Source: Sorangium cellulosum So0157-2
GTDB lineage: Bacteria; Myxococcota_A; Polyangia; Polyangiales; Polyangiaceae
Assembly: GCF_000418325.1 (NCBI RefSeq)
Contig: NC_021658.1
Span: 1,116,001-1,180,000 of the forward strand
DNA: 64,000 nt
Direction of reading: 5' to 3'
Position 1 is the first letter of the stretch, and each line of letters opens with the position of its first letter. The position numbers and the translations under genes were made by a program. Of the stretch, positions 16,107 to 24,087 are shown piece after piece. The notes under the pieces were generated by a model. It worked only from the letters and a program-made list of their open reading frames with translations. It was not told where the DNA came from and did no database searches.

Positions 16107-17756
16107 CTACTGCGGTGTCTTCTCGCCGAGGAGCCAATAGGTCTTCATCGCGCCCTTGCCCTTGATCGCCACGAGGCCACGCTCCTCGAGGAGGAAGTCC
16201 CCCCGGAGCAGGGCATAGCTCGCCTCGCTCACCTGGACGCGCCCGGGCTCTCCGCTCGACTCCATGCGGCTCGCCACGTTCACCGCGTCGCCCCAGAGAT
16301 CGTAGCTGAACTTCTTCTTACCGATGACGCCGGCGATGACAGGCCCGGTGTTGATGCCGATCCGGAGCCGGAACGGCTCGCCGTCGTCGGCCAGGAACTG
16401 GCTCATGGCGCGCGTCATCGCGAGGGCCATCCGCGCTATCGCCCTCGCGTGGTCGGGGCGCTGCGCCGGCAGGCCGCCGACGACCATGTAGGCGTCTCCG
16501 ATGGTCTTGATCTTCTCCAGGCCGTGCTGGTCGGCGAGCTGATCGAACGACGAGAACATGCGGTTGAGCAGGCCGACGAGCTCGGTCGGGTTCAGCCGCG
16601 CGGCGAGGGAGGTGAAGCCGGCGATGTCGGCGAAGAGGATGGTCACGTCCTCGAAGTGCTCGGCGATGAGCTGCTCGTGCTCCTTGAGCTGGTCGGCGAT
16701 GGATCGCGGCAGGATGTTGAGGAGGAGCCGGTCCGAGCGCTCGTGGGCGCGCTCCGCCGCCGCCTTCGCCTGCTCGAGCGCGGCCTTCTGCTGGCTCTGC
16801 CGCCGGGCGTTCGCATCGAGGGCCGAGAGCATGCCGTTGATCGAGCCGGTGAGGCGCGACAGCTCGTCGGTGCCCGGCATGGCGACCCGCGCCGAGAGGT
16901 CGCCGACGCCGCCGATGTCGGTGACCTCTCGACTGAGGCGGGCGAGCCGGGAGAGGACGAGCCGCTCCAGGAGCAGCAGGGTGACGCCGCCGAAGACCAG
17001 GCCGACGAGCACCGTCACCAGCATGAGGTAGCGCAGGGTGTCGTGGCCCATCCTGAGGATCGCCCGGTCGTTGTCCACGCGCAGGAGCAGCGCCGGCCGG
17101 CCGTCGATGTCGTCGAGGACGGTGTACCCGGCGATCCGGTCGTCGCCGAGCGGGTGGACGAGGATCGCGTCGGGGCCGGCCATGGCGGTGCGGGCCTCGC
17201 GGAAGTCGGCGGGCAGGTCGGGGTCGTCGAGGCGGCGCACGGCGAGCGAGAGGCCGGCGGGCTCGGTGAGGCGCTTGATCTCGGCGTCGGTCAGGAAGCG
17301 GCCGAACGTGACGGTGCCGGCGACGGGCCCGAGGCCCGAGCTGCCGACGCTCGGCTGGGAGCAGACGAGCATGGGCCCGTCCGGCAGGAGGACGATGCCC
17401 CCTCGGACCGCGCTCGGCGGGGCGTCCCGCTCGAACAGGAGATCGCCGACGCGGAGCCGCTCGGCGATGCCACGAGGGAGCGGGGCCCAGCGCTTCCCGG
17501 CGCGATCGTAACCGGTGCTGTACACGGGGATTCCGTCCGCGTCGGCGAAGACGGCGAGATCGATCCGGGCGATGTCGAAGAGCTCGGCGACGAGGTTCGA
17601 GCGGACGAACTCTTGATTGCCGTCCTGCACGAACGCGTGCGCGTCGTCCCACTGGCTCCAGTCGGTCCAACGGGCGTTGAAGTCGTGGACGGCCTGGCTC
17701 ACCAGGTTGAGGGCGACCTGGACGGTGCGGCGCGTGTCCTGCGCCTCGGCGGCCAT
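16107..17756 (-). CDS. CHASE4-HAMP class III adenylate/guanylate cyclase
   Basis: 549 residues from the first conventional start. Order: periplasmic CHASE4-like sensor (residues about 5-235, with FNARWTDWSQWDDAHAFV), one transmembrane helix (LMLVTVLVGLVFGGVTLLLL), HAMP (LARLSREVTDIGG...ELSRL), a short coiled coil, the cyclase-associated LLLNILPRSIADQL, and a catalytic domain with metal-binding aspartates in ILFADIAGF and IKTIGDAYMVVGG. It makes cAMP or cGMP in response to an extracytoplasmic cue. CHASE4 proteins need an N-terminal membrane helix. In frame upstream of 17756 a clear one is encoded (TLLAIAATLLGLSFALYGV), but no ATG, GTG or TTG precedes it before the stop at 18084. The true start is probably a rare codon around 17850-17910. 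Confidence 0.88.
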   Translation of the reverse strand: MAAEAQDTRRTVQVALNLVSQAVHDFNARWTDWSQWDDAHAFVQDGNQEFVRSNLVAELFDIARIDLAVFADADGIPVYSTGYDRAGKRWAPLPRGIAERLRVGDLLFERDAPPSAVRGGIVLLPDGPMLVCSQPSVGSSGLGPVAGTVTFGRFLTDAEIKRLTEPAGLSLAVRRLDDPDLPADFREARTAMAGPDAILVHPLGDDRIAGYTVLDDIDGRPALLLRVDNDRAILRMGHDTLRYLMLVTVLVGLVFGGVTLLLLERLVLSRLARLSREVTDIGGVGDLSARVAMPGTDELSRLTGSINGMLSALDANARRQSQQKAALEQAKAAAERAHERSDRLLLNILPRSIADQLKEHEQLIAEHFEDVTILFADIAGFTSLAARLNPTELVGLLNRMFSSFDQLADQHGLEKIKTIGDAYMVVGGLPAQRPDHARAIARMALAMTRAMSQFLADDGEPFRLRIGINTGPVIAGVIGKKKFSYDLWGDAVNVASRMESSGEPGRVQVSEASYALLRGDFLLEERGLVAIKGKGAMKTYWLLGEKTPQ

Positions 17757-18379
17757 GGAGTTGGCGAGGAGCGCCCGCGACGAGACGCCGTACAGGGCAA
17801 AGCTGAGCCCGAGCAGCGTGGCGGCGATCGCCAGCAGCGTCTTCGCGCGCAGCGAGAGCAGGGCGTCGAGGGCGGGCTTCGGCGTCAGGGACGCCGAGCC
17901 TATCCAAATGCGCGCCGGCGCGGAAGCGCGGCGGACGGAGCGGCGGATGGGGCGGAGGCGGGCTGGGCCGATGCTGGGGGCCGAGGCGGACGCGCGCCGG
18001 TGGGACGGGGCGGGGCGCGGGGATCGAGCGGGGTCCGGGGGAGCGTGCGGGGGTCCGGGGATCTGGCGCTCGTCTGGACGGGCCTACTCGACGCTGGACG
18101 GGGCGGGAGGGGGCGATGTCCTCCCGGCCCACGCAGCGCGCCAGGCGGCGGTCCCGTGCAGCGCGCCAGGTGCCGAGTTCCAGGTGTGTATCGAGGACGT
18201 TGCTGCGGCCGTCCGTGCTGCGGTGCGGTGCACCTTCGTCATCTCCTGGGAAATTCAGGTTTATGGTAACGGATGCAACTCGGCAGGTCGTCGGCGTTAC
18301 GGGCCCATGGTGCGCATCGTCACGGTATCGCATTCCACCTGGGTGGCTTCCTTGGACCGCTCTCGCGAGAGCAGATAGA
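17757..18379. other. Upstream region of cyclase plus intergenic sequence
   Basis: The part 17757-17910 probably still encodes the N-terminal membrane helix of the cyclase (minus strand). From about 17930 to 18379 I see no gene; the sequence is G-rich and repetitive (GGGGTCCGGGG twice near 18031-18060). Confidence 0.45.
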
Positions 18380-19117
18380 ATGCTCTCAATGCTCACGCCC
18401 CACCGGCAGCTGGTCGTTCCTGCGCTCCTCGTCATCCTCGCTGCGTGCGCCAACGGCACCGACGAGTTGATGCCCGGGTACTACGAGGAGCAAGCCGGCG
18501 GAGGCGGAAGCGGCGGCGGGGGAGGCGAGGGCGGCGCCGGAGGGGTGGACGCGTCCTCGAGCTCGAGAGCGAGCTCGAGCGTCAGCTCGAGCTCCGCCGG
18601 GGTCGGCGGCGCCGGAGGCGAGGGCGGGAGCAGCGATGGAGGCGGGGGCGAGGGCGGGGACGGGGGAACGGCGGGCGAATGCGACTATGGTTCGCCGAAC
18701 ACGTGCGTTGGGGCAGAGGACCTCGGAACGGTTCCGGGCGATGACGGCGCCGACTGGGCGATGAAGACAGCGACGGGAACCACATCGAAGTGGTTCAAGG
18801 TCCGTGTCGTGGATGAGGCGAACTGGCCCACTTCCGAGCGCTTCAAGGCGACGCTCACTTCTCCGCCGGGGATGAATTTCGATCTGATTGTCTACCAAGG
18901 GGATATCGAAGTGAATGCGCCGGATTGTTTCGCGTCCGGCGTGAGGGGGCAAGGAACGCCTGAGTCGTTCATGATAACCTGGAATGATCGCATTGGCCCG
19001 GATGACCATCTCTGGTTCATCCTCGAGGTGCGTCATGTGGAAGGCACCGCGTGCGGCGAGGGGGCGAAGTGGACGCTGACGGTGGAAGGTAGGGAGCCGC
19101 CGTCACCGGACCCTTAA
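18380..19117 (+). CDS. Secreted lipoprotein with Gly/Ser-rich linker
   Basis: 245 residues from ATG 18380. Residues 1-23 are a lipoprotein signal (LLVILAAC, modified Cys23). Residues 40-100 are a Gly/Ser tract (GGGGSGGGGGEGG, SSSSRASSSVSSSS), a common spacer in myxobacterial surface lipoproteins. The C-terminal 140 residues (CDYGSPNTC...) look like a beta-sandwich of about 120 residues with conserved Asp/Gly and two further cysteines (NAPDCFAS, EGTACGEG). Function unknown; probably outer-membrane or surface displayed. A longer frame upstream is not signal-like. Confidence 0.75.
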   Translation: MLSMLTPHRQLVVPALLVILAACANGTDELMPGYYEEQAGGGGSGGGGGEGGAGGVDASSSSRASSSVSSSSAGVGGAGGEGGSSDGGGGEGGDGGTAGECDYGSPNTCVGAEDLGTVPGDDGADWAMKTATGTTSKWFKVRVVDEANWPTSERFKATLTSPPGMNFDLIVYQGDIEVNAPDCFASGVRGQGTPESFMITWNDRIGPDDHLWFILEVRHVEGTACGEGAKWTLTVEGREPPSPDP

Positions 19118-19118
19118 G

Positions 19119-19140
19119 CCTGCACGCGAAGCGATGCAGG
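19119..19140. terminator. Short perfect hairpin between convergent lipoprotein genes
   Basis: CCTGCA (19119-19124) pairs with TGCAGG (19135-19140), starting 2 nt past the stop of the upstream gene. No T-run. Confidence 0.4.
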
Positions 19141-19251
19141 ACGAGACGTCGCACCGCGCCGCACAGACCGGTTGCCAGCGGCACGACGCCGCGAGCCCGC
19201 TCGGTTCCAACTTGCGTTTCATGGAACTCCGCTCCTCCTTGAGCGCCGCGC

Positions 19252-20952
19252 TCAGGGAGCCATCCGCGCTATCACCACGCTGAGACTATCCAACATCAGC
19301 GGCGGGTCCACCAGGTCGATCGCGCCGTCGCTCACGCCCGCCACGACGATCTCGCGCGTCTCCGGATGTATCGCCGCGGAGGTCGCCGTCTGGGCGGCCG
19401 CGCCGCTGCCGTAGCGATGGCTCCATCGATGCGCTCCCGTAGCGTCGAACTTGGCGATGAACCAGTCGGCGTCGTCTGCGATCAGCTCCCCGCCGCCGAA
19501 ATCCACCTTCCCGAGAAAGCTGCCGGTGAAGACGAGCTCACCCTCGCTGTCGAACGCTACACCCTGCATCGGCAAGGCCCAGTTCTGCTTGTTCGCGTCT
19601 CCGAGCCGCTTCGACCACGAGTGGTTGCCGGTCGCTGAGAGGCGGACGACGAACAGATCGTCGTCGTCCGTGCCGGTCGTCTCGCGTGTTACACTCACCG
19701 AATTGCTTGTGCCGTGGAATGTGACCTTGCCGGAGAAGAGTCCGACAATACCAGCATTGCCCGCAGAGTCGACGCCGACGCCGCCGATCTCGAACGTGCT
19801 GCCGTCTCGATGGTCGAAGAACGTATTCCAGAGCAGCGTTCCCTCCGGACCGTACTGGGCCACCCAGCCGGACGCTTCCATTCTGTCGGAATGGAGGGTG
19901 CGGTTGGCGCCGAAATCGACGGATGTCACGAACGTGCCGGCGACGACGGCACGTCCCTTCTCATCCACCCCGACCCCTGTGGCATATTGGTTGCCCGAGG
20001 GGTAGAGCTCGTTATCGCCGATCTGGACGCTATAAAGGTGTCCGCCGTCCTTTCCGCTCAAGCGCACCAGAAAGCCGTCCCTGTCCGGACTCTCTGCGGC
20101 CTCGAGCGCCGAGCCACCGAAGGTCACGGTCTGACTGAAGGCCCCCGTGATCACGGCGTCACCGTTCGGCGCCGCGGCCATGTCCCACGGTCCGATCTCG
20201 CCTTCCAGGTCGCCGAACTGCTCGCTCCACACGTGTCCGCCGTCCGCGTCCAGCTTGGCGACCAGCAGATCGCTGCTACCGCTGGCCGTGAGATCGTAGC
20301 CGCCGAGGTTCACGGTCCCGGCGTACTTGGTCGCGAACAGCACGTTGCTCTCCGCATCCAGCGCCACCACGGCATTGCTGTCCCCCGGGACCGGCACCCC
20401 ACGGCTGTACACATGGTTGCCGTCGCCGTCGAACACGGCGAGGAAGGCGCCACCGCGAGGATGCTCTGGCAAGGCCTTCGTGGCATCCGGGCCGAAGTTG
20501 ATCTCGCCTCTGTAGATGCCCGCCATCGCGATGCGATCGCCCTTGGGGCTGATCGCCACCGATGTCGCCAACCGGAAGGCCCCCCCGCTGGACACCCTCG
20601 CCCACAGGACGTCGCTGCAGCCCACGCCATCGCAGTCCTCGTCACCTCGACGATTGCAGTCCTCCTCGCTCGGGAGCACCTGCTTCTCGCAGGCCCCCCA
20701 CGTCCCGTCCGCGCCGCAGGTCTGCGTGCCGGGCACGCAGAGGCCGACGCCCTCGGTCTCGTCCGCGCCGTCATAACACGCCCGCGCGTCGCCCAGCTTG
20801 CAAGGCGCCGTGTCGTCGCCCCCGGCCCCGGTCGTCGTGGCGTCGGTGAAGTCGTCGAGGCCGAGGATCGTGCTGCACCCGGAGGCGAGCAGCGTGATCA
20901 AGGCGAGGAGGGGACGGGAGGGAAGGGGATGACGTTGACGCAGGAGGGGCAC
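19252..20952 (-). CDS. Beta-propeller (SBBP-type) lipoprotein
   Basis: 566 residues from GTG 20952. Lipobox LLASGC (Cys about 26) followed by a cysteine-rich module (CKLGDARACYDG...CVPGTQTCGADGTWGACE...DEDCDGVGC, residues 52-112) typical of myxobacterial secreted proteins. The rest is a repeated pattern of [DE]xxGNxxxxGxFxGxVxFGG ... FVxKLDxxGxHxWSxxFG units about 60 residues long, the SBBP/beta-propeller repeat. Likely surface anchored; binding role unknown. It converges with the lipoprotein gene at 18380. Confidence 0.8.
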   Translation of the reverse strand: MPLLRQRHPLPSRPLLALITLLASGCSTILGLDDFTDATTTGAGGDDTAPCKLGDARACYDGADETEGVGLCVPGTQTCGADGTWGACEKQVLPSEEDCNRRGDEDCDGVGCSDVLWARVSSGGAFRLATSVAISPKGDRIAMAGIYRGEINFGPDATKALPEHPRGGAFLAVFDGDGNHVYSRGVPVPGDSNAVVALDAESNVLFATKYAGTVNLGGYDLTASGSSDLLVAKLDADGGHVWSEQFGDLEGEIGPWDMAAAPNGDAVITGAFSQTVTFGGSALEAAESPDRDGFLVRLSGKDGGHLYSVQIGDNELYPSGNQYATGVGVDEKGRAVVAGTFVTSVDFGANRTLHSDRMEASGWVAQYGPEGTLLWNTFFDHRDGSTFEIGGVGVDSAGNAGIVGLFSGKVTFHGTSNSVSVTRETTGTDDDDLFVVRLSATGNHSWSKRLGDANKQNWALPMQGVAFDSEGELVFTGSFLGKVDFGGGELIADDADWFIAKFDATGAHRWSHRYGSGAAAQTATSAAIHPETREIVVAGVSDGAIDLVDPPLMLDSLSVVIARMAP

Positions 20953-21093
20953 ACGGGAACAGTAACCGAAGCGAACCCCTCCAGCCCAGAGGGTATGTCG
21001 CGCGCGCGAAAGGCACCGCGCGCCGCCCCGGCGCCGCCCCGAGGGGCCCGCCGGTCGCCGGCGACGCGGTGCCTCGACCGCTCACACGCCACA

Positions 21094-21474
21094 TCAGCTC
21101 GCGCTGATCGGGATCTGACGGGGCTTGAGCGACGCGCTCTTCGGCAGGTGAATCCGCAGGACGCCCGCCTGGAGCTCCGCGGAGATCTTGTCCGAGTCGA
21201 TGCCCTGCGGGACCACGAAGCTGCGACGAAAGTCCGGCAGGTTGTCCGCGCTCTGCTCGCGCTCGGCCGCGTCGGTCCGCCGGCCCTCGAAGCTCAGCTC
21301 CCCCTTCTCCAGGCGGATGGCCAGACGATCCTGCGTCACGCCCGGAAGATCCGCCACGACCAGCAGCTCCTCGGCGTTCTCGTAGATGTCCACCGCCGGG
21401 GCCACCGCAGGGCGCTGCTGGATCTTCTCAGGGTTGGTCTCAGCACGGTTCGTCAAGTTGCGATCGGTGCTCAT
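21094..21474 (-). CDS. Hsp20 small heat-shock protein
   Basis: 126 residues from ATG 21474, which has GGAAGGAGTGAAGAAG upstream; the longer frame to 21519 is not conserved. Alpha-crystallin domain at about 22-118: VDIYENAEELLVVADLPGV, then FRRSFVVPQGID and the late GVLRIHLPK motif (the A/G-x-L pattern). ATP-independent holdase. It lies 92 nt after a second hsp20 on the same strand, so the two are probably co-transcribed. The N-terminal arm is short (about 20 residues). Confidence 0.93.
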   Translation of the reverse strand: MSTDRNLTNRAETNPEKIQQRPAVAPAVDIYENAEELLVVADLPGVTQDRLAIRLEKGELSFEGRRTDAAEREQSADNLPDFRRSFVVPQGIDSDKISAELQAGVLRIHLPKSASLKPRQIPISAS

Positions 21475-21566
21475 CTTCTTCACTCCTTCCTCGCTTCCTC
21501 TCCATTCAGCGCATTCCAAACCCGCTGCTCGCGGGATCGTCCCTACTCCGTCGGCTCCCGCCCGCC

Positions 21567-22031
21567 TCAGCGCGCCGTCACCGTGATCTGCCGCGGCTGC
21601 GCCTCGGCGGCCTTGTTCAGCGTCAGCGTCAGCACGCCGTTCTTCAGCACCGCCGTCGTCTTCTCGGGATCGACCTTGCTCGGCAGCGTGAAGCTCCGGC
21701 TGAAGCGCACCCCGCCCCGCTCCTTGCGGTGGACCAGATAACCCTCGGGCGCATCCGGCTTGCGCTCGCCGCTCACCGTCAGGACGTCCTGGTTGAGCGA
21801 GATCTGCACGTCCTTCTCCGTCAGCCCAGGAAGGTCCGCCTTCACGACCAGCGCGCTGCCCGTGTCGTAGAGGTGGATGCGCGGGCCAGGCGTGTACCGG
21901 GGCGACTGGTCGAACTCGCCGCGGAGCGACGAGCGGGGCGCGTCGTACTCCTCGAACACCCGATCCATCCGCCGGCGAAGCTCATCCATCATGGCAAACG
22001 TGCGATCGAAATCCGTGTAACGGTTCAGCAT
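21567..22031 (-). CDS. Hsp20 small heat-shock protein
   Basis: 154 residues, with GGAGGAG just before ATG 22031. N-terminal arm FDRTFAMMDELRRRMDRVF (8-26) resembles the oligomerising arm of Hsp17-type proteins. Crystallin domain 50-150: RIHLYDTGSALVVKADLPGL, FSRSFTLPSKVD, and GVLTLTLNK. Forms a tandem pair with the shorter hsp20 downstream; paired class A/B-like small heat-shock proteins often co-assemble. I found no CIRCE or clear sigma-32 promoter upstream. Confidence 0.93.
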   Translation of the reverse strand: MLNRYTDFDRTFAMMDELRRRMDRVFEEYDAPRSSLRGEFDQSPRYTPGPRIHLYDTGSALVVKADLPGLTEKDVQISLNQDVLTVSGERKPDAPEGYLVHRKERGGVRFSRSFTLPSKVDPEKTTAVLKNGVLTLTLNKAAEAQPRQITVTAR

Positions 22032-22385
22032 GACGACTCCTCCGTGACCCCCGCGCGCGGCGCGCGCCGGGGCCTCGCCCGCGGCGCCGTCACCCTGCTC
22101 GCGACGGCCCTTTTGTTGTAGCGTTACGGGACCTTGGCTCCGAGAGCCGGTCTCTTCGCACCGCCCAATCTTCGCACGCCGCCGGGGGTGTCAAGAGCCG
22201 GGCCAGCGGCCCCTCCCCACGCCGCACCGGCGGGAAAAGCGGACACGACAGCACCGGCCCGCCTCCCGGCAAAGGACCTCCAGGACACCCGCACGACGCC
22301 TCCGGCACGCTCCAGCAAGACGCTCCTGCCGCGCCCGCCCGGCACATCGACCAGCTTGAACAACCCTAGAAGCACATTCCCCGAA
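22032..22385. other. Divergent promoter region of hsp20 and YtfJ-like genes
   Basis: About 350 bases. A TTGTTGTAGCGTTACGG segment near 22113-22130 is the only AT-richer patch. A CTTGAA sequence near 22354 followed by CCCCGAAAT is a distant match to a heat-shock promoter facing right; I do not regard it as proven. Confidence 0.35.
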
Positions 22386-22979
22386 ATGCTACAAACCATG
22401 GACATGCCGAACCGCCCGCCTGCCGCTCGCCGCTCGCGGACCGCCCGCCTCCTCTCGGCCGCGTCCGCCGCGGCGCTGGCCCTCGCGCTGATCTCGGGCG
22501 CCGCGCTGGCGCTGCCGCCCGTGGGCGACCGGGCGCCGAACGCGCGCGTCGAGGACGCCGACGGCCGCGAGCTCCAGCTCAAGGCGCTGTGGGGCAAGCC
22601 GGTCCTCATCATGTACGAGGACAAGGACTCGGCGACGCAGAACCAGGCGCTCAAGGACGCGGTGGCGAAGCTCGCGAAGGGCGACCGCTACCGGCGAGCC
22701 ATCGCCGTCGCCGCGGTCGCCGACGTGAGCTCCTACGACTTCTGGCCGGCGAAGGGGTTCGTGAAGGACGCCATCCGCGAGGAGTCGCGGAAGGTCGGCG
22801 CGACCATCTACTGCGACTGGGACGGCTCCTTCCGCGAGGCCTACCGCCTCCGCCGCGGCATCAGCAACGTCGTCCTCGTCGGCAAGAACGGCCAGGTGCT
22901 CTTCGCGGCCGAGGGCAAGCTCAAGCCCGACGCGCAGGCGAAGCTCCTCGACCTGCTCCGCAAAGAGGTCGAGGGCTGA
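22386..22979 (+). CDS. Periplasmic YtfJ-like thioredoxin-fold protein
   Basis: 197 residues from ATG 22386 (two other ATGs at 22398 and 22404 are possible; none has a strong RBS). A signal peptide with basic start (PPAARRSRTARLL) and an Ala/Leu core ends near ALALPP (residues 44-46). The mature part has a thioredoxin/peroxiredoxin-like fold: GDRAPNARVEDADGRELQL, VLIMYEDKDSATQN, SNVVLVGKNGQVLFAAEGKL. No CxxC or resolving Cys pair is present, so a redox role is doubtful; YtfJ-family proteins share this. It converges with the carH-type gene. Confidence 0.7.
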   Translation: MLQTMDMPNRPPAARRSRTARLLSAASAAALALALISGAALALPPVGDRAPNARVEDADGRELQLKALWGKPVLIMYEDKDSATQNQALKDAVAKLAKGDRYRRAIAVAAVADVSSYDFWPAKGFVKDAIREESRKVGATIYCDWDGSFREAYRLRRGISNVVLVGKNGQVLFAAEGKLKPDAQAKLLDLLRKEVEG

Positions 22980-23025
22980 CCGCGGCGCGCGCTCCGTCAG
23001 ATCGAGCGCCGGCCGCGGCGCGCCT

Positions 23026-23940
23026 TCAGCTCGCGTCCTTGCGGCGCCGGCGCGAGAGCAGCGCGGACTCGACCTGCGCGCGGATCTCCGCGATGTCCGG
23101 GGCCGCCACGATGCCGCCGCGCGCCTCGATGAACGGCCGGAGCGCCTCGGAGCCCGCGCCGCCCACGATCCACGCCGCGTCCCGGCAGGCGTCGGCGTAG
23201 GCGTCGATGAGCTCGCGCGCGGTCGGCGGCGGCGGCGGGATCGCGACCGTCAGCGCGACCATGTCCGGCGCGAGCGACTCGACCGCGCGCGCGATCGCGG
23301 CGGGCGGCGTCCGCGGGCCGAGCACGATCGAGCGGAAACCCCACGCGCAGAAGCGCAGGCCGACGCCGAACAGCCCGAGCACGTGATCCTCGTCGGCGAA
23401 GGCGGCGAGCAGCACGCGCCGCCCGCTCTCGCCCGGCTGCGCGAGCCGCAGGAGGTGCACCAGCGTCGCGCCGAGGACCTGCGAGGCGAGGTGCTCCTGC
23501 GCGACCGTGATCTTCCCCTCGTGCCAGAGATCGCCGATGCGCTCGAGCGCCGGGCCGAGCGCGCGCTCGAAGATCGTCACCGCAGGGCCGAGCGAGAGGG
23601 CCCGGTTCACCTCGGCCTCGAGGCCGTCGGGATCGAACCGGATCGCGGCGTCGACGATGCGCTCGCTCGCGCCCGCGAACGCGTCGCCGCCGTTCGAGGG
23701 CACCGGCGCGCGCGGCGCCTCCGTCTCGAGCACCATGCGCGCCGCCTCGGCGGCCGCCATCCCGCCGTTCACGTAGTCGCGCATCTTGTTGATCACCGCG
23801 ACGTCGTCATCGCTGTACAGGCGGTACGCCGACGCCGTGCGCGCAGGGGACGGCACGCCGTACCGGCGCTCCCACGCGCGCAGCGTCGCCGACGACACGC
23901 CACACATCTTGGAGACGGCATGGATTCTGTAGCGGCTCAC
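23026..23940 (-). CDS. carH: CarH-type B12-dependent light-sensing MerR repressor
   Basis: 304 residues from GTG 23940 (AGGG 8 nt upstream); longer starts add non-conserved sequence. Residues 1-70 are a MerR winged helix (YRIHAVSKMCGVSSATLRAWERRYG). Residues about 90-300 are a helical plus Rossmann cobalamin-binding module. It has the W-x9-EH signature (W about 139, EH about 149-150 in LWHEGKITVAQEH) that in CarH caps the adenosyl group, and ExHxxG (EDHVLGL, His about 186) for the lower axial ligand. This combination marks adenosylcobalamin-dependent, light-released repressors rather than B12-independent variants. It diverges from crtI across 147 bp and should repress the carotenoid genes in the dark. 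Confidence 0.88.
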   Translation of the reverse strand: MSRYRIHAVSKMCGVSSATLRAWERRYGVPSPARTASAYRLYSDDDVAVINKMRDYVNGGMAAAEAARMVLETEAPRAPVPSNGGDAFAGASERIVDAAIRFDPDGLEAEVNRALSLGPAVTIFERALGPALERIGDLWHEGKITVAQEHLASQVLGATLVHLLRLAQPGESGRRVLLAAFADEDHVLGLFGVGLRFCAWGFRSIVLGPRTPPAAIARAVESLAPDMVALTVAIPPPPPTARELIDAYADACRDAAWIVGGAGSEALRPFIEARGGIVAAPDIAEIRAQVESALLSRRRRKDAS

Positions 23941-24047
23941 GTGGACAACCCTGGTCGACCCGCCGGGCCCCAGCCGCCAGCGCAGGCTCGACGCGCCGAG
24001 CCGGCGGGCAGCGAGGCCCAGGAAGGTCATCTTGTGCAGATGCTTTC

Positions 24048-24062
24048 GCCTTTGTCAAAGGC
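24048..24062. promoter_or_regulatory. Candidate CarH operator palindrome over crtI -35
   Basis: GCCTTTG-T-CAAAGGC is a perfect 7+1+7 palindrome exactly centred on the crtI -35 hexamer. A second inverted pair, TTTGTC/GACAAA, extends it towards the -10. Known CarH operators are built differently (direct repeats in Thermus), so the binding protein is inferred from context. Confidence 0.5.
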
Positions 24063-24080
24063 TGGGACAAACATTATACT
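24052..24080 (+). promoter_or_regulatory. Sigma-70-type promoter of crtI
   Basis: TTGTCA (24052-24057), a 17-bp spacer, and TATACT (24075-24080): each hexamer is one or two bases from consensus. Transcription would begin at about 24087-24088, which is the ATG itself. Confidence 0.7.
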
Positions 24081-24087
24081 CGCCGCC

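Noticed and set aside
22340..22395. Heat-shock (sigma-32) promoter for the YtfJ-like gene
   Set aside because: CTTGAA and CCCCGAAAT are present but the spacing is too long and the -10 match is poor.
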